DNA from: an uncultured Prevotellaceae bacterium
GTDB lineage: Bacteria > Bacteroidota > Bacteroidia > Bacteroidales > Muribaculaceae
Assembly (NCBI GenBank): GCA_937916085.1
Contig: CALGGO010000033.1
Span: 1-39,614, forward strand
DNA length: 39,614 bases
Direction of reading: 5' to 3'
The position numbers were made by a program, and so were the translations under genes. A model generated the notes under the pieces. It did not search any database. It saw only the letters and a program-made list of their open reading frames with translations, and was not told the origin of the DNA. Positions 26,679 through 35,093 of the stretch are shown here, piece by piece; position 1 is the first letter of the stretch; each line of letters starts with the position of its first letter.

Positions 26679-27176
26679 ATGCGCAGTAAAGTCTCTGACA
26701 CATTGTCCAATAGCGTCATTATCGAGAATTTCGACAAATTCTTGAAAGATAATGCAAAGCGACGCACCCCTGAGCGCTCTATGATATTAGAATGCGCTCT
26801 GGAGTTCGGCAAGCAGTTCACTGTTGAAGACCTAGTGGAGGCCATGTCGCACAAGGACTTCATCGTGAGTCAGGCAACGATCTATAACACGGTGTTGTTG
26901 CTTGTGGAGGCAGGTGTGTTAAGGCAATTCAGTGTAGATAACCGCAGTCATTACGAGCGAGCCGATAACGTGTCGTTTATCCACCTCAAGTGCGAGCATT
27001 GCGGCAAGGTGAAGCTGGTGAAGGACACCAACTTCATGGCTTATATGAAAGCCCGCAAGTTTCCTGCTTTCACCACATCTTATTATAATTTTACCGTCTA
27101 TGGCACCTGCAACGACTGCGCAAGAAGGATCAAGCAATCAAAACGTAAGAACAAGAGTAGCAAAAAAGCAAAATAA
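26679..27176 (+). CDS. Atypical Fur-family transcriptional regulator
   Basis: The 165-residue product has the Fur-type winged helix (about 25-95; RRTPERSMILECAL, FTVEDLVEAM, VSQATIYNTVLLLVEAGVL) and the zinc-type cysteine pairs CEHC and CNDC (the latter near residue 148). The usual histidine-rich metal-sensing motif just before the first CxxC (HHxH in most Fur/PerR/Zur) is replaced by NVSFIHLKC with only one histidine. The tail is lysine-rich. It may be a structural-zinc-only regulator or sense another signal; the metal cannot be told from sequence. Confidence 0.85.
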   Translation: MRSKVSDTLSNSVIIENFDKFLKDNAKRRTPERSMILECALEFGKQFTVEDLVEAMSHKDFIVSQATIYNTVLLLVEAGVLRQFSVDNRSHYERADNVSFIHLKCEHCGKVKLVKDTNFMAYMKARKFPAFTTSYYNFTVYGTCNDCARRIKQSKRKNKSSKKAK

Positions 27177-27218
27177 CAAAATAACTTTCTTTATTTATAC
27201 AATTAACTAAAACGCATT

Positions 27219-28463
27219 ATGGCAAATGTAAAACCTTTCAAGGGGCTTCGTCCCCCAAAAGAATTAGTAGAAAAAGTGGCTTCCAAGCCTTATGATGTAC
27301 TTTCGAGCGAAGAGGCGAGGGCAGAGGCTGGCGACAACGAGATGTCGCTCTACCACATCATCAAGCCTGAAATCGACTTCAACGACGGCACCACCGAGCA
27401 CGACCCGCAGGTCTATGACAAGGCGGTGGAGAACTTCAAGAAGTTCCAAGCCAACGGATGGCTCGTTCAAGACCCTAAAGAGATGTACTACATCTATGCC
27501 CAGACTATGGACGGCCGCACTCAGTATGGCTTCGTTGTAGCAGCTAACTACAAGGACTATGTTGAGGGTCGCATCAAGAAGCACGAGCTCACCCGTCGCG
27601 AGAAGGAAGAGGACCGCATGAAGCACATACGCGTCAATAACGCCAACGTGGAGCCGGTGTTCCTGTCGTTCCCCACCAACGAGCCTCTTGAGGCTATCAT
27701 CGACCAGGTGAAAGTGACTGAGCCTGAGTATGACTTCGTGAGCGAAGACGGCATCGGTCACACCCTGTGGTGCATCACCGACGACGCTGTTATCGCAAAG
27801 ATTACCGAGGAGTTTGACAAGATTCCTTACCTCTACATCGCCGACGGTCACCACCGCACTGCCGCCGCAGCTCACATCGGTGAGGAGAAGGCGCAGGCCG
27901 ACCCCAACCACACCGGCAAAGAGGAGTACAACTACCTGCTGGCAGTGTGCTTCCCCGAGTCGCACCTCAAGGTGATGGACTACAACCGCGTGGTAGTGGA
28001 TCTCAATGGTAACACTCCCGAGCAGTTCCTCGAGAAAGTAGGGGAGCACTTCGACATCGAGTGCAAGGGTGCAGAGGAGTATCGTCCTGCCCAGCTGCAC
28101 AACTTCTCGCTATATCTTGAGGGCAAGTGGTACTCGCTCACCGCTAAGGAAGGCACCTACGACGACAACGACCCCATAGGCGTGCTCGACGTGAAGATCT
28201 CTAGCGATTACATCTTGCGCGACATCCTGGGCATCATGGACCTGCGCACCGACAAGCGCATCGACTTCGTGGGCGGCATCCGTGGCTTGGGCGAGCTCAA
28301 GAAGCGTGTTGACAGCGGCGAGATGAAGATGGCGCTCGCGCTCTATCCCGTGACCATGCGTCAAATCATCAACATCGCCGACAGTGGCAACATCATGCCA
28401 CCTAAGGCTACTTGGTTTGAGCCAAAACTCCGCTCAGGACTCATCATCCACAAGCTCGACTAA
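27219..28463 (+). CDS. DUF1015 family protein
   Basis: The 414-residue product starts VKPFKGLRPP..., typical of DUF1015 (COG4198), and contains the conserved IADGHHRTAAA motif (about residue 206) and LAVCFPESHLKVMDYNRVV. The family has a ParB/sulfiredoxin-like character, and some distant ParB-like relatives are serine kinases, but the role of this subfamily is unproven. From memory, it often sits near serA and serC in Bacteroidales; those genes are not in this window. A strong terminator follows. Confidence 0.85.
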   Translation: MANVKPFKGLRPPKELVEKVASKPYDVLSSEEARAEAGDNEMSLYHIIKPEIDFNDGTTEHDPQVYDKAVENFKKFQANGWLVQDPKEMYYIYAQTMDGRTQYGFVVAANYKDYVEGRIKKHELTRREKEEDRMKHIRVNNANVEPVFLSFPTNEPLEAIIDQVKVTEPEYDFVSEDGIGHTLWCITDDAVIAKITEEFDKIPYLYIADGHHRTAAAAHIGEEKAQADPNHTGKEEYNYLLAVCFPESHLKVMDYNRVVVDLNGNTPEQFLEKVGEHFDIECKGAEEYRPAQLHNFSLYLEGKWYSLTAKEGTYDDNDPIGVLDVKISSDYILRDILGIMDLRTDKRIDFVGGIRGLGELKKRVDSGEMKMALALYPVTMRQIINIADSGNIMPPKATWFEPKLRSGLIIHKLD

Positions 28464-28485
28464 TAAGAGCTCTATATCACAATCC

Positions 28486-28523
28486 AAAAAGCGCCCGAGC
28501 AGCAATTGCCCGGGCGCTTTTTT
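28486..28523. terminator. Bidirectional terminator after the DUF1015 gene
   Basis: GCGCCCG (28491-28497) pairs with CGGGCGC (28511-28517); A-run before, T-run after. It lies between convergent DUF1015 and clpB genes. Confidence 0.9.
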
Positions 28524-28599
28524 GATTTTGAGTATATTGTGGTTGCGTTGACAACGCAACATACAAAACAAAGCTAGTGGTTTTAATTGTTCATGCCAT

Positions 28600-31188
28600 T
28601 TAGTTGTGGAAGGTGATGTTTCCTTCGTTGGCATCGATGATGATGGGCTTGTCTCGGTCGATGTGGTGGGCTATGATGTCGCGTGAGAGCTGGTTGAGAA
28701 CCAAGTTCTGGATGGCTCGTTTCACAGGCCGTGCGCCAAACTCTGGGTCATAGCCCGCTTGCGCGAGCCGTGCCACAGCGCTGCTTGTGTAATCTAGCTC
28801 TATGCCGCTCGTGTGCAGCATCTTCTTGACGCTACGGAGTTGCAGCTCCACGATTTGCGCAATCTGCTGCTCGTCGAGTGGTGTGAACATTATCACCTCG
28901 TCGATGCGGTTGAGGAACTCGGGACGAATGGTCTGCTTGAGCATTGCGAGCACATCGTTGCGTGTTTGCTCAACCACACGGTTGCGGTTCTCAGCGTTTA
29001 GAGTCTCGAAGCGCTCTCGGATGAGACTAGAGCCCAAGTTGCTCGTCATGATGATGATGGTGTTCTTGAAGTTGACGGTGCGCCCCTTGTTGTCGGTGAG
29101 TCGTCCGTCGTCAAGCACTTGCAGCAGCACGTTAAACACGTCGGGGTGCGCCTTCTCAATCTCGTCGAAGAGCACCACGCTATAGGGCTTGCGTCGCACC
29201 GCCTCGGTGAGCTGTCCTCCTTCATCGTAGCCCACGTAGCCTGGAGGCGAACCAATGAGCCTAGTGACCGAGAATTTCTCTTGATACTCGCTCATGTCGA
29301 TGCGAGTCATCATGTTCTCGTCGTTGAAGAGGTAGTCGGCGAGTGCCTTTGCTAACTCCGTCTTGCCCACACCAGTGGTGCCGAGGAAGATGAACGAACC
29401 GATGGGACGGCGTGGGTCGTTAAGCCCGGCACGGCTCCGGCGCACGGCATCGCTGATGGCGGTGATAGCCTCATCTTGACCGATTACTCGCTTGTGCAGC
29501 TCATCCTCGAGGTGCAGCAGTTTCTCGCCCTCGCTTTGCAGCATCTTGGTCACGGGGATTCCCGTCCATCGTGATACTATCTCGGCGATGTCGTCGCTAT
29601 CGACCTCTTCCTTGATAAGTGCGGTGTCGCCTTGCATGGAGCGCAACTTTTCTTGCAGCTCAGCGTTCTCATCCTGCTTTTGCTTGATGAGCGAGTAGCG
29701 TATTTCAGCCACGCGTGCGTAGTCGCCGTTGCGCTCGGCACGCTCGGCGTCGAAGTTGAGCTGCTCAATGTCGATTTTGTTCTGCTGAATCTTGTTGATA
29801 AGCTCCTTCTCGCTTTGCCACTTGGCCTTGTAGTCGTGCTCACGGTCGCGCAGGTTGGCGAGTTGCTGATCGACTTGCGCGATGCGCTGCTCGTCGCCGT
29901 CGCGCTTTATTGCGGCGCGCTCAATCTCGAGCTGCGAGATTTTGCGGGTCACCTCGTCAAGCTCCTCGGGCACGCTGTCCATCTCGATGCGCAGCTTTGC
30001 GGCAGCCTCATCCACAAGGTCGATGGCCTTGTCGGGCAGGAAACGGTCGCTGATGTAACGCTGGCTGAGCTGCACAGCGGCAATGATGGCGTCGTCCTTG
30101 ATGCGCACCTTGTGGTGGTTCTCGTAGCGCTCCTTCAGTCCACGCAGTATGGCGATAGCGCTCTCCTCATCGGGCTCATCGACCATGACAATCTGGAAAC
30201 GACGCTCCAGGGCTTTGTCCTTCTCGAAATACTTCTGATACTCGTCGAGTGTGGTTGCGCCAATGCTGCGCAGGTCGCCACGCGCAAGGGCGGGTTTCAG
30301 GATGTTGGCGGCATCCATCGCTCCGCTGCTCTTGCCGGCACCCACGAGGGTGTGAATCTCGTCGATAAAGAGGATAATCTCGCCTTGAGCTTGGGTTATC
30401 TCGTTGATGACAGCTTTCAGTCGCTCCTCAAACTCCCCCTGATACTTCGCGCCAGCGATAAGTGCGCCCATATCGAGCGAGAACACTTGCTTCTGTTTCA
30501 GGTTCTCGGGCACGTCGCCGCGCACGATGCGCTGTGCAAGTCCTTCGACGATGGCGGTCTTGCCGGTTCCTGGCTCGCCAATGAGGATGGGGTTGTTCTT
30601 GGTGCGTCGGCTCAAGATTTGGAGCACACGGCGTATCTCGTCGTCACGACCTATGACGGGGTCGAGTTTGCCTTGTCGGGCGCGCTCGTTGAGGTTCACG
30701 GCATATTTGCCCAAAGCGTTGTATTGCTCCTCCGACTCCTGGCTAGTGGCCTTCTTGCCCTTGCGCAGCTCATCGATAGTGGCTTGCAGCTCCTTTTTAG
30801 TGATGCCGGCGTTTTTGAGAATGGTGGATGCCGGTGACTGCACCTCATGCAGAGCCATGAACAGCGCCTCGATGGTGACGTACTGGTCGCCGTTCTTCTG
30901 CGCTATCTCATTGGCTTTGTCGAGCACACGGCTGCTGTCGCTGCTCAGGTAAGGCTCTCCGCCGTTAACCTTGGGCAGTCGGGCAAGCTCGTTTTCCAAA
31001 GGTCGCTCGATCATCGTGGGTGCGATGTCGAGCTTCTGCAAGATAAATTTCACCACGCTCTCGCCCTCAGTCATCACCGCTTTGAGAAGATGCACGGGTT
31101 CGAGAGCCTGGTTGCCATTGCTGCGTGCGAGCGTGATGGCCCGCTGCAGCGTCTCTTGTGATTTGATGGTAAAATTGTTGAAATTCAT
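28600..31188 (-). CDS. clpB: ATP-dependent disaggregase ClpB
   Basis: A hexameric chaperone that pulls proteins out of aggregates together with DnaK. The 862-residue product has the Clp N-domain (about 1-145), the first AAA+ module (Walker A GEPGTGKT at 204-211, Walker B ILFIDEIHTL), the coiled-coil M-domain (about 400-530, with many charged heptads), the second AAA+ module (Walker A GTTGVGKT around 605, VVLFDEIEKAHPD) and the C-terminal D2 small domain. Full length, single gene. No CIRCE-like operator was seen upstream. Confidence 0.97.
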   Translation of the reverse strand: MNFNNFTIKSQETLQRAITLARSNGNQALEPVHLLKAVMTEGESVVKFILQKLDIAPTMIERPLENELARLPKVNGGEPYLSSDSSRVLDKANEIAQKNGDQYVTIEALFMALHEVQSPASTILKNAGITKKELQATIDELRKGKKATSQESEEQYNALGKYAVNLNERARQGKLDPVIGRDDEIRRVLQILSRRTKNNPILIGEPGTGKTAIVEGLAQRIVRGDVPENLKQKQVFSLDMGALIAGAKYQGEFEERLKAVINEITQAQGEIILFIDEIHTLVGAGKSSGAMDAANILKPALARGDLRSIGATTLDEYQKYFEKDKALERRFQIVMVDEPDEESAIAILRGLKERYENHHKVRIKDDAIIAAVQLSQRYISDRFLPDKAIDLVDEAAAKLRIEMDSVPEELDEVTRKISQLEIERAAIKRDGDEQRIAQVDQQLANLRDREHDYKAKWQSEKELINKIQQNKIDIEQLNFDAERAERNGDYARVAEIRYSLIKQKQDENAELQEKLRSMQGDTALIKEEVDSDDIAEIVSRWTGIPVTKMLQSEGEKLLHLEDELHKRVIGQDEAITAISDAVRRSRAGLNDPRRPIGSFIFLGTTGVGKTELAKALADYLFNDENMMTRIDMSEYQEKFSVTRLIGSPPGYVGYDEGGQLTEAVRRKPYSVVLFDEIEKAHPDVFNVLLQVLDDGRLTDNKGRTVNFKNTIIIMTSNLGSSLIRERFETLNAENRNRVVEQTRNDVLAMLKQTIRPEFLNRIDEVIMFTPLDEQQIAQIVELQLRSVKKMLHTSGIELDYTSSAVARLAQAGYDPEFGARPVKRAIQNLVLNQLSRDIIAHHIDRDKPIIIDANEGNITFHN

Positions 31189-31299
31189 ATCGTTTTTTCT
31201 CCTTTCTGACCATCAATATGCAAAGGTTATGCCAATGGATTTGTGTTGGGATAACTGACAGAATTTCAGTAATTTAGTTTGTTTGGTGTGCCAAAATGT

Positions 31300-31335
31300 C
31301 AGTACCGTTGCAACCACTCGATTGCAACGGCACTG
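31300..31335. terminator. Hairpin after the small lipoprotein gene
   Basis: CCGTTGCAA (31305-31313) pairs with TTGCAACGG (31322-31330), extended outward by CAGT/ACTG with one mismatch. There is little T-run on the - strand side, so it is a weaker terminator or an mRNA-end stabiliser. Confidence 0.5.
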
Positions 31336-31357
31336 AATACTATTGATAATGTATTAG

Positions 31358-31777
31358 TTACTTGCTGATGACATCTTGTAACTCCTTGAAGCCAATCTCG
31401 GTCTTCCAGATGTCGTCTTCCTTGTAAAGACGGAATTTCCTTTCTTTGGTTGTACCGTCGCTATAGGTGAAGTCGCAAACTACCTCGGTGTAGCTGTCAC
31501 GTTTTTTAGTTTTCTTGGCTTTTACTTTGAAGTCTTTTGCTTTGAGCTGCTTGAAGAACTCGTCTTTCTGATAGTCGCTGAATTTTTCGCTTTCTTTAAA
31601 TTTCACAGCCTCTTTCAAGAATTTGATTTCTTTGTTGGGAAGTTCCTGGAATAGTGCCTCAACAGCCTGCTTGGGATTGCGGTGATACTTGTCGGTGTCA
31701 AGAACTGCGCTGTCGCATGAGTTGAGCGCCATGATAACTAAAAGCGCGAAGATTGATAATGCTGATAGGTGTTTCAT
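31358..31777 (-). CDS. Small lysine-rich lipoprotein
   Basis: A 139-residue lipoprotein (lipobox ALNSC, cysteine 21). The mature part has a helical, lysine-rich middle (about 45-90) and a beta-like C-terminal half containing CDFTYSDGTTKERKFRLYKEDDIWK, which resembles DUF4878-like (NTF2-fold) lipoproteins in style. The function is unknown. A TAACTTTG -7 element at 31815-31822 on the - strand is a likely promoter part, without a good -33 partner. Confidence 0.7.
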   Translation of the reverse strand: MKHLSALSIFALLVIMALNSCDSAVLDTDKYHRNPKQAVEALFQELPNKEIKFLKEAVKFKESEKFSDYQKDEFFKQLKAKDFKVKAKKTKKRDSYTEVVCDFTYSDGTTKERKFRLYKEDDIWKTEIGFKELQDVISK

Positions 31778-31854
31778 ACTAATAAGATATTAATGTGTAA
31801 ATGATTATTTTCGGCAAAGTTAGTGAAAATATAATTGTATTCCTAATAATTGTA

Positions 31855-31882
31855 CGTTTTGTTAGTTTTTGTTGTTTTTGAT
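31855..31882 (-). repeat. Distant copy of the A-rich motif
   Basis: On the - strand this reads ATCAAAAACAACAAAAACTA then ACAAAACG, resembling the motifs at 13022 and 20288. It lies in the divergent region between the small lipoprotein and the membrane protein. Confidence 0.35.
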
Positions 31883-31978
31883 TGATAGCTCTGATGCCTT
31901 TGAATTGCTTTCTTTTTCCATCAAAATTCAAAAATACACTACCAAAACAGTAGTTTTTTGAAAAAAGTTGCAAAAATA

Positions 31979-32010
31979 TTTGGTTTATAAAATAAACTAC
32001 TTTATCTTTG
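31979..32010 (+). promoter_or_regulatory. Bacteroidetes-type promoter for the membrane protein gene
   Basis: TTTG (31979-31982), a 20-bp spacer and TATCTTTG (32003-32010) match the TTTG/TAnnTTTG consensus fully. The start codon is about 60 bases downstream. Confidence 0.75.
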
Positions 32011-32071
32011 CAACGGATTTATAAATCTAACGAACAAATTTTTTTATTAACCATTGTAATGTAAGGAAAAT

Positions 32072-32707
32072 ATGGAAGAGAAGAGATTAAACAGTCAAGA
32101 GAGTTTGGAGTTAATCGCAAGAATGATTAACAAAACCAAGCGTCAGCTTCACGTTGGTCAGGGCAACTTGCTGCTGTGGTGGGGCTATGTAAGTGCTATC
32201 GTGGGCCTACTCGTAGGCGTGTCGTTGCTGCTCACTGGCGGCAATCCTGCTTGCAACTGGCTATGGTTCCTCATCTGGATAGTGGGCGGCATCGGCATGT
32301 TTGTTATCAATCGCAAGGACAAGGACCGCATCGAGAAGGAGCCGTTCACCTACGTGGACCGCATCTCAAGTAACCTGTGGGGAACTATCGGATGGATGTT
32401 TGCGTTAGGGACTTTGATGTCGATAGGTTTCCAGTTCTTCGGCAAGGACACTTGGGTTATGATGCTGATTTTCGCCTTTTTGCTGGCTGGTTTTGGTTCA
32501 AGTATGCAGGGCTTCATCCTTCAGGAGAAGTCGATGGTGGTGGGCGGCGCCTTCAGTTTGGTGGCAGGAACCTTTGTGCTGGGCTGTGTGCTAAGCGACA
32601 TTCCACTGAAGGTGTGGTGGATTATTCCGCTGTTCATCCTGTGTTTCGTCTTCACGATGATTATTCCGGGTCATGTGTTGAACGCTAAAGCCAAGAAGCA
32701 ATGCTAA
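32072..32707 (+). CDS. Integral membrane protein paired with a winged-helix regulator
   Basis: The 211-residue product has a short cytoplasmic N-terminus (SQESLELIARMINKTKRQL) and about six hydrophobic segments (near residues 35-55, 62-78, 102-120, 127-145, 155-172 and 178-198). The family is seen widely in Bacteroidetes but has no assigned role that I know. Its last 7 bases overlap the next gene, which encodes a small DNA-binding protein, so the two are translationally coupled. A membrane sensor or co-repressor role is inference. Confidence 0.8.
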   Translation: MEEKRLNSQESLELIARMINKTKRQLHVGQGNLLLWWGYVSAIVGLLVGVSLLLTGGNPACNWLWFLIWIVGGIGMFVINRKDKDRIEKEPFTYVDRISSNLWGTIGWMFALGTLMSIGFQFFGKDTWVMMLIFAFLLAGFGSSMQGFILQEKSMVVGGAFSLVAGTFVLGCVLSDIPLKVWWIIPLFILCFVFTMIIPGHVLNAKAKKQC

Positions 32708-32988
32708 AGGAACTTAACCCGTTGCTGCACTCACAGCTGCGGCTGGCGATAATGTCAATCCTGATGAACTGCGAGGAGGCGAGTTTCGTCTATATCAAGG
32801 CGCAGACGCAGGCGACAGCCGGCAACTTGAGCGTGCAGCTCGACAAACTGGTGGCGGCAGGATATATCACTGTCGAGAAGAAGTTCCAGGGCAAGAAACC
32901 ACTAACGACCTGTAGTGTGACCGAGAGCGGCAAGCAGGCGTTTGAGGAATATGTCAACGCGTTGCGCGATTACCTGGATGTGAAGTGA
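32701..32988 (+). CDS. Winged-helix transcriptional regulator (PF13601 type)
   Basis: A 95-residue winged helix: HSQLRLAIMSIL, FVYIKAQTQATAGNLSVQLDKLVAAGYITVEKKFQGKKP and a C-terminal helix. This matches the single-domain MarR/ArsR-like regulators of PF13601. It has no cysteine-based metal motif. It overlaps the membrane protein gene and is followed by a perfect palindromic terminator. It probably controls its own two-gene operon. Confidence 0.85.
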   Translation: MLKELNPLLHSQLRLAIMSILMNCEEASFVYIKAQTQATAGNLSVQLDKLVAAGYITVEKKFQGKKPLTTCSVTESGKQAFEEYVNALRDYLDVK

Positions 32989-33002
32989 CCGATTCTAATC
33001 TG

Positions 33003-33040
33003 AAAAAATGAGGCTCAACGCGCGTTGAGCCTCATTTTTT
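33003..33040. terminator. Perfect palindromic bidirectional terminator
   Basis: A 38-bp perfect palindrome with arms TGAGGCTCAACG and its complement, flanked by six A and six T residues. It serves the + strand regulator gene and the - strand sodB gene. Confidence 0.93.
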
Positions 33041-33042
33041 TA

Positions 33043-33624
33043 CTATTCATAGCGGCGGTTGATTTCTTGCCAGTTGAGGATTTTCCACATTGCGGCGATG
33101 TGGTCGGGGCGGCGGTTGCGGTAGTCTACGTAGTAGGCGTGCTCCCACACATCCATTGTCATCAGCGGCTTCAATCCCTTCGTGACAGGGTTGTCGGCAT
33201 TTGTCATTTGCAGGATGTGCAGTGTGCCGTTCTCGTCGCTCGCCAGCCATACCCAGCCTGAGCCGAAAAGTGTGGCGGCGGCTGTGGCGAATTTCTCTTT
33301 GAACGCGTCGAATGAGCCGAACTGCTCGTCAATAGCTTTTGCAAGCGCGCCCACAGGGTGGTTGTCCTCGCTAGGAGCTTGCAGTTGCTCAAAGTAGAGA
33401 TTGTGGTTGAGGATTTGTCCGGCGTTGTTGAAGATGCCGCCTGTGGCGCTCGCCACAATTTCCTCTAGCGATTTGTCCTCCATTCCGCTGCCAGGCAGCA
33501 GGTTGTTGAGGTTGTTAACGTAGGTCGCCAGATGTTTGCCGTGATGCAAAGCAATGGTCTCGGCGCTAATCACGGGCTCAAGCTCATTCTCGGTGAAAGG
33601 TAGGTTGATAAGTTGATAGTTCAT
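33043..33624 (-). CDS. sodB: Iron-type superoxide dismutase
   Basis: Converts superoxide to peroxide and oxygen. The 193-residue product has metal ligands His27 (LHHGKH), His74 (QILNHNLYF), Asp158 and His162 (MDVWEHAYY). Gln70 in NNAGQ and the absence of the manganese-type glutamine later in the chain point to the iron form; a metal-tolerant (cambialistic) enzyme as in some relatives is possible. I chose the ATG at 33624 because a longer in-frame start at 33684 would translate part of a 17-bp tandem repeat. Confidence 0.95.
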   Translation of the reverse strand: MNYQLINLPFTENELEPVISAETIALHHGKHLATYVNNLNNLLPGSGMEDKSLEEIVASATGGIFNNAGQILNHNLYFEQLQAPSEDNHPVGALAKAIDEQFGSFDAFKEKFATAAATLFGSGWVWLASDENGTLHILQMTNADNPVTKGLKPLMTMDVWEHAYYVDYRNRRPDHIAAMWKILNWQEINRRYE

Positions 33625-33640
33625 AATTGTATAGTTATTA

Positions 33641-33708
33641 GTTTTGTCGCTTCGCGGGTTTTGTCGCTTCGCGGGTTCTGTCACTTCGCTAGTTTTGTTA
33701 CTTTGCTG
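33641..33708. repeat. 17-bp tandem repeat, four units, upstream of sodB
   Basis: Units GTTTTGTCGCTTCGCGG (33641-33657, 33658-33674), then two diverged copies (33675-33691, 33692-33708). It begins 17 bases upstream of the sodB start and lies between it and a possible -7 element (TAAATTTG, - strand, 33736-33743). Confidence 0.9.
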
Positions 33709-33744
33709 TGAGTTTTTATTGTTTTTTTAATGTGTCAAATTTAC

Positions 33745-35001
33745 TTAGTTCCCACAGTATTGTCCTGCTTGCAGGATGGCGTGGGTTGTGTTGTCGTAGA
33801 TGAAATAGAGGAAGGGGTGGTTAGCTGTGAAATCTGGATTTATCGACATCTCTGTTTCGCTTTGTTTTGTTGCACCACTCGCTTCAGTGCCATACTCTGT
33901 AACAACTACTTTTGTATCTTGCATGAATCGGCTAAGATATGACTTCACTTTACTGAGTCTGCTAAAGTCTGCATCACCATTAAAAGCAGTTGGTATCAAT
34001 TTCAATAACATTTCATGGAGGTTGAGAGTGCAGTTTGTGCTAAATCGGGGCAAACTTAAATTAATTGTCTCTTCATTGGCTTTGAGACTTGAGATAATGT
34101 GATTGTATTCATTGGCGTTCATCACAGCTATAAAGTCATTGATTTTCGTGTTATTAGGCAAAACGATGAGCATGCGATACTCACTGTCTTCATATCCCAG
34201 AGAAATAGCTTTGTAGTCATCGTTTTGGTAATATAGCTCACCTGAATATGCATATACATGTTGAAACATCATTGGCACCTGTGTGGTGTTGCCATCGTCG
34301 TTGGTGAAATCCATGTCAGAAGTGTTGCTTTCTTTAAAAGGATTATTCCACAGAGCCTTGAATTTCATGTATGTGATAAGATATACTAGTTCGTTAGCAT
34401 TAGTCCTGTCGAAAACACTTTCATACTCTCCATCTGACACGTGTTTTATCCAGTCATTGATTCGTTGGATTGCGTCATTGTTGCCAAATTCTAAATTGCT
34501 CACGTGGGCATTGTACATTCCTTCTATCGACTTTACGAAATCTTGATTAATGGGGTATTTATTATTAATCGCCAAATAGTTGCTTATAACAACCGAAGAC
34601 GATAAATGAGCGACATATTTGCTGAAGAATGAATTAGCGTCACCTATTGGTCCTATCAGGTTCTCAATTTCTTTGAGCGTTGCTCCGCTAGCGCCATTGC
34701 TTGTCATTGCAAGAGCACAATTCACGCCCAAAGGCGAGAACGTAAAACTCTTATAAGGAGTTTTTCCCGACTGTTTAAGCATGAGTGTGAAAGCCAACTC
34801 ATTCGCCTTATCGACGCAACCTCGTTCTTCGTCACTAAGAGTTAACGGTTTGTTGTCTTTTGTTACTTGTGATTGGAATTCATTCTCTTGACTTGCTACA
34901 ATATTTGATTCATTGTTCCCACTGCTCTTGTCATTGTGGGAACACGACAAGAATAGAGCCAATAGCATTATCGGTATGATTTTATAGAATCCTGATTTCA
35001 T
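33745..35001 (-). CDS. Lipoprotein serpin
   Basis: A serine-protease inhibitor of the serpin fold, anchored by a lipoprotein signal (LALFLSC, cysteine 20). The 418-residue product has the serpin core (FTFSPLGVNCALAMTSNGASGAT, VYLITYMKFKALWNNPF), the breach/hinge GTEASGAT and the C-terminal HPFLYFIYDN. Aligned without gaps to human alpha-1-antitrypsin, the reactive loop places Met385-Ser386 at P1-P1'. I chose the ATG at 35001 over the one at 35025 because the promoter at 35033-35062 would start transcription near 35027, leaving no room for the upstream start. Confidence 0.9.
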   Translation of the reverse strand: MKSGFYKIIPIMLLALFLSCSHNDKSSGNNESNIVASQENEFQSQVTKDNKPLTLSDEERGCVDKANELAFTLMLKQSGKTPYKSFTFSPLGVNCALAMTSNGASGATLKEIENLIGPIGDANSFFSKYVAHLSSSVVISNYLAINNKYPINQDFVKSIEGMYNAHVSNLEFGNNDAIQRINDWIKHVSDGEYESVFDRTNANELVYLITYMKFKALWNNPFKESNTSDMDFTNDDGNTTQVPMMFQHVYAYSGELYYQNDDYKAISLGYEDSEYRMLIVLPNNTKINDFIAVMNANEYNHIISSLKANEETINLSLPRFSTNCTLNLHEMLLKLIPTAFNGDADFSRLSKVKSYLSRFMQDTKVVVTEYGTEASGATKQSETEMSINPDFTANHPFLYFIYDNTTHAILQAGQYCGN

Positions 35002-35032
35002 GTTTAGAGTTTTATTGCTTTTCAATGTTTTG

Positions 35033-35062
35033 CAAATTTAGTGGAAATATTTGAGAATCAAA
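35033..35062 (-). promoter_or_regulatory. Bacteroidetes-type promoter of the serpin gene
   Basis: On the - strand, TTTG (35062-35059), 18 bp, then TAAATTTG (35040-35033). It decides the serpin start codon. The spacer is one base short of the usual 19-21. Confidence 0.6.
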
Positions 35063-35093
35063 AAAGAAAATGTGGGGAACGTTTCTTTTTTTT

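Noticed and set aside
33625..33684. Longer sodB start at 33684
   Set aside because: It would add 20 residues read from the 17-bp tandem repeat; the family start aligns at 33624.
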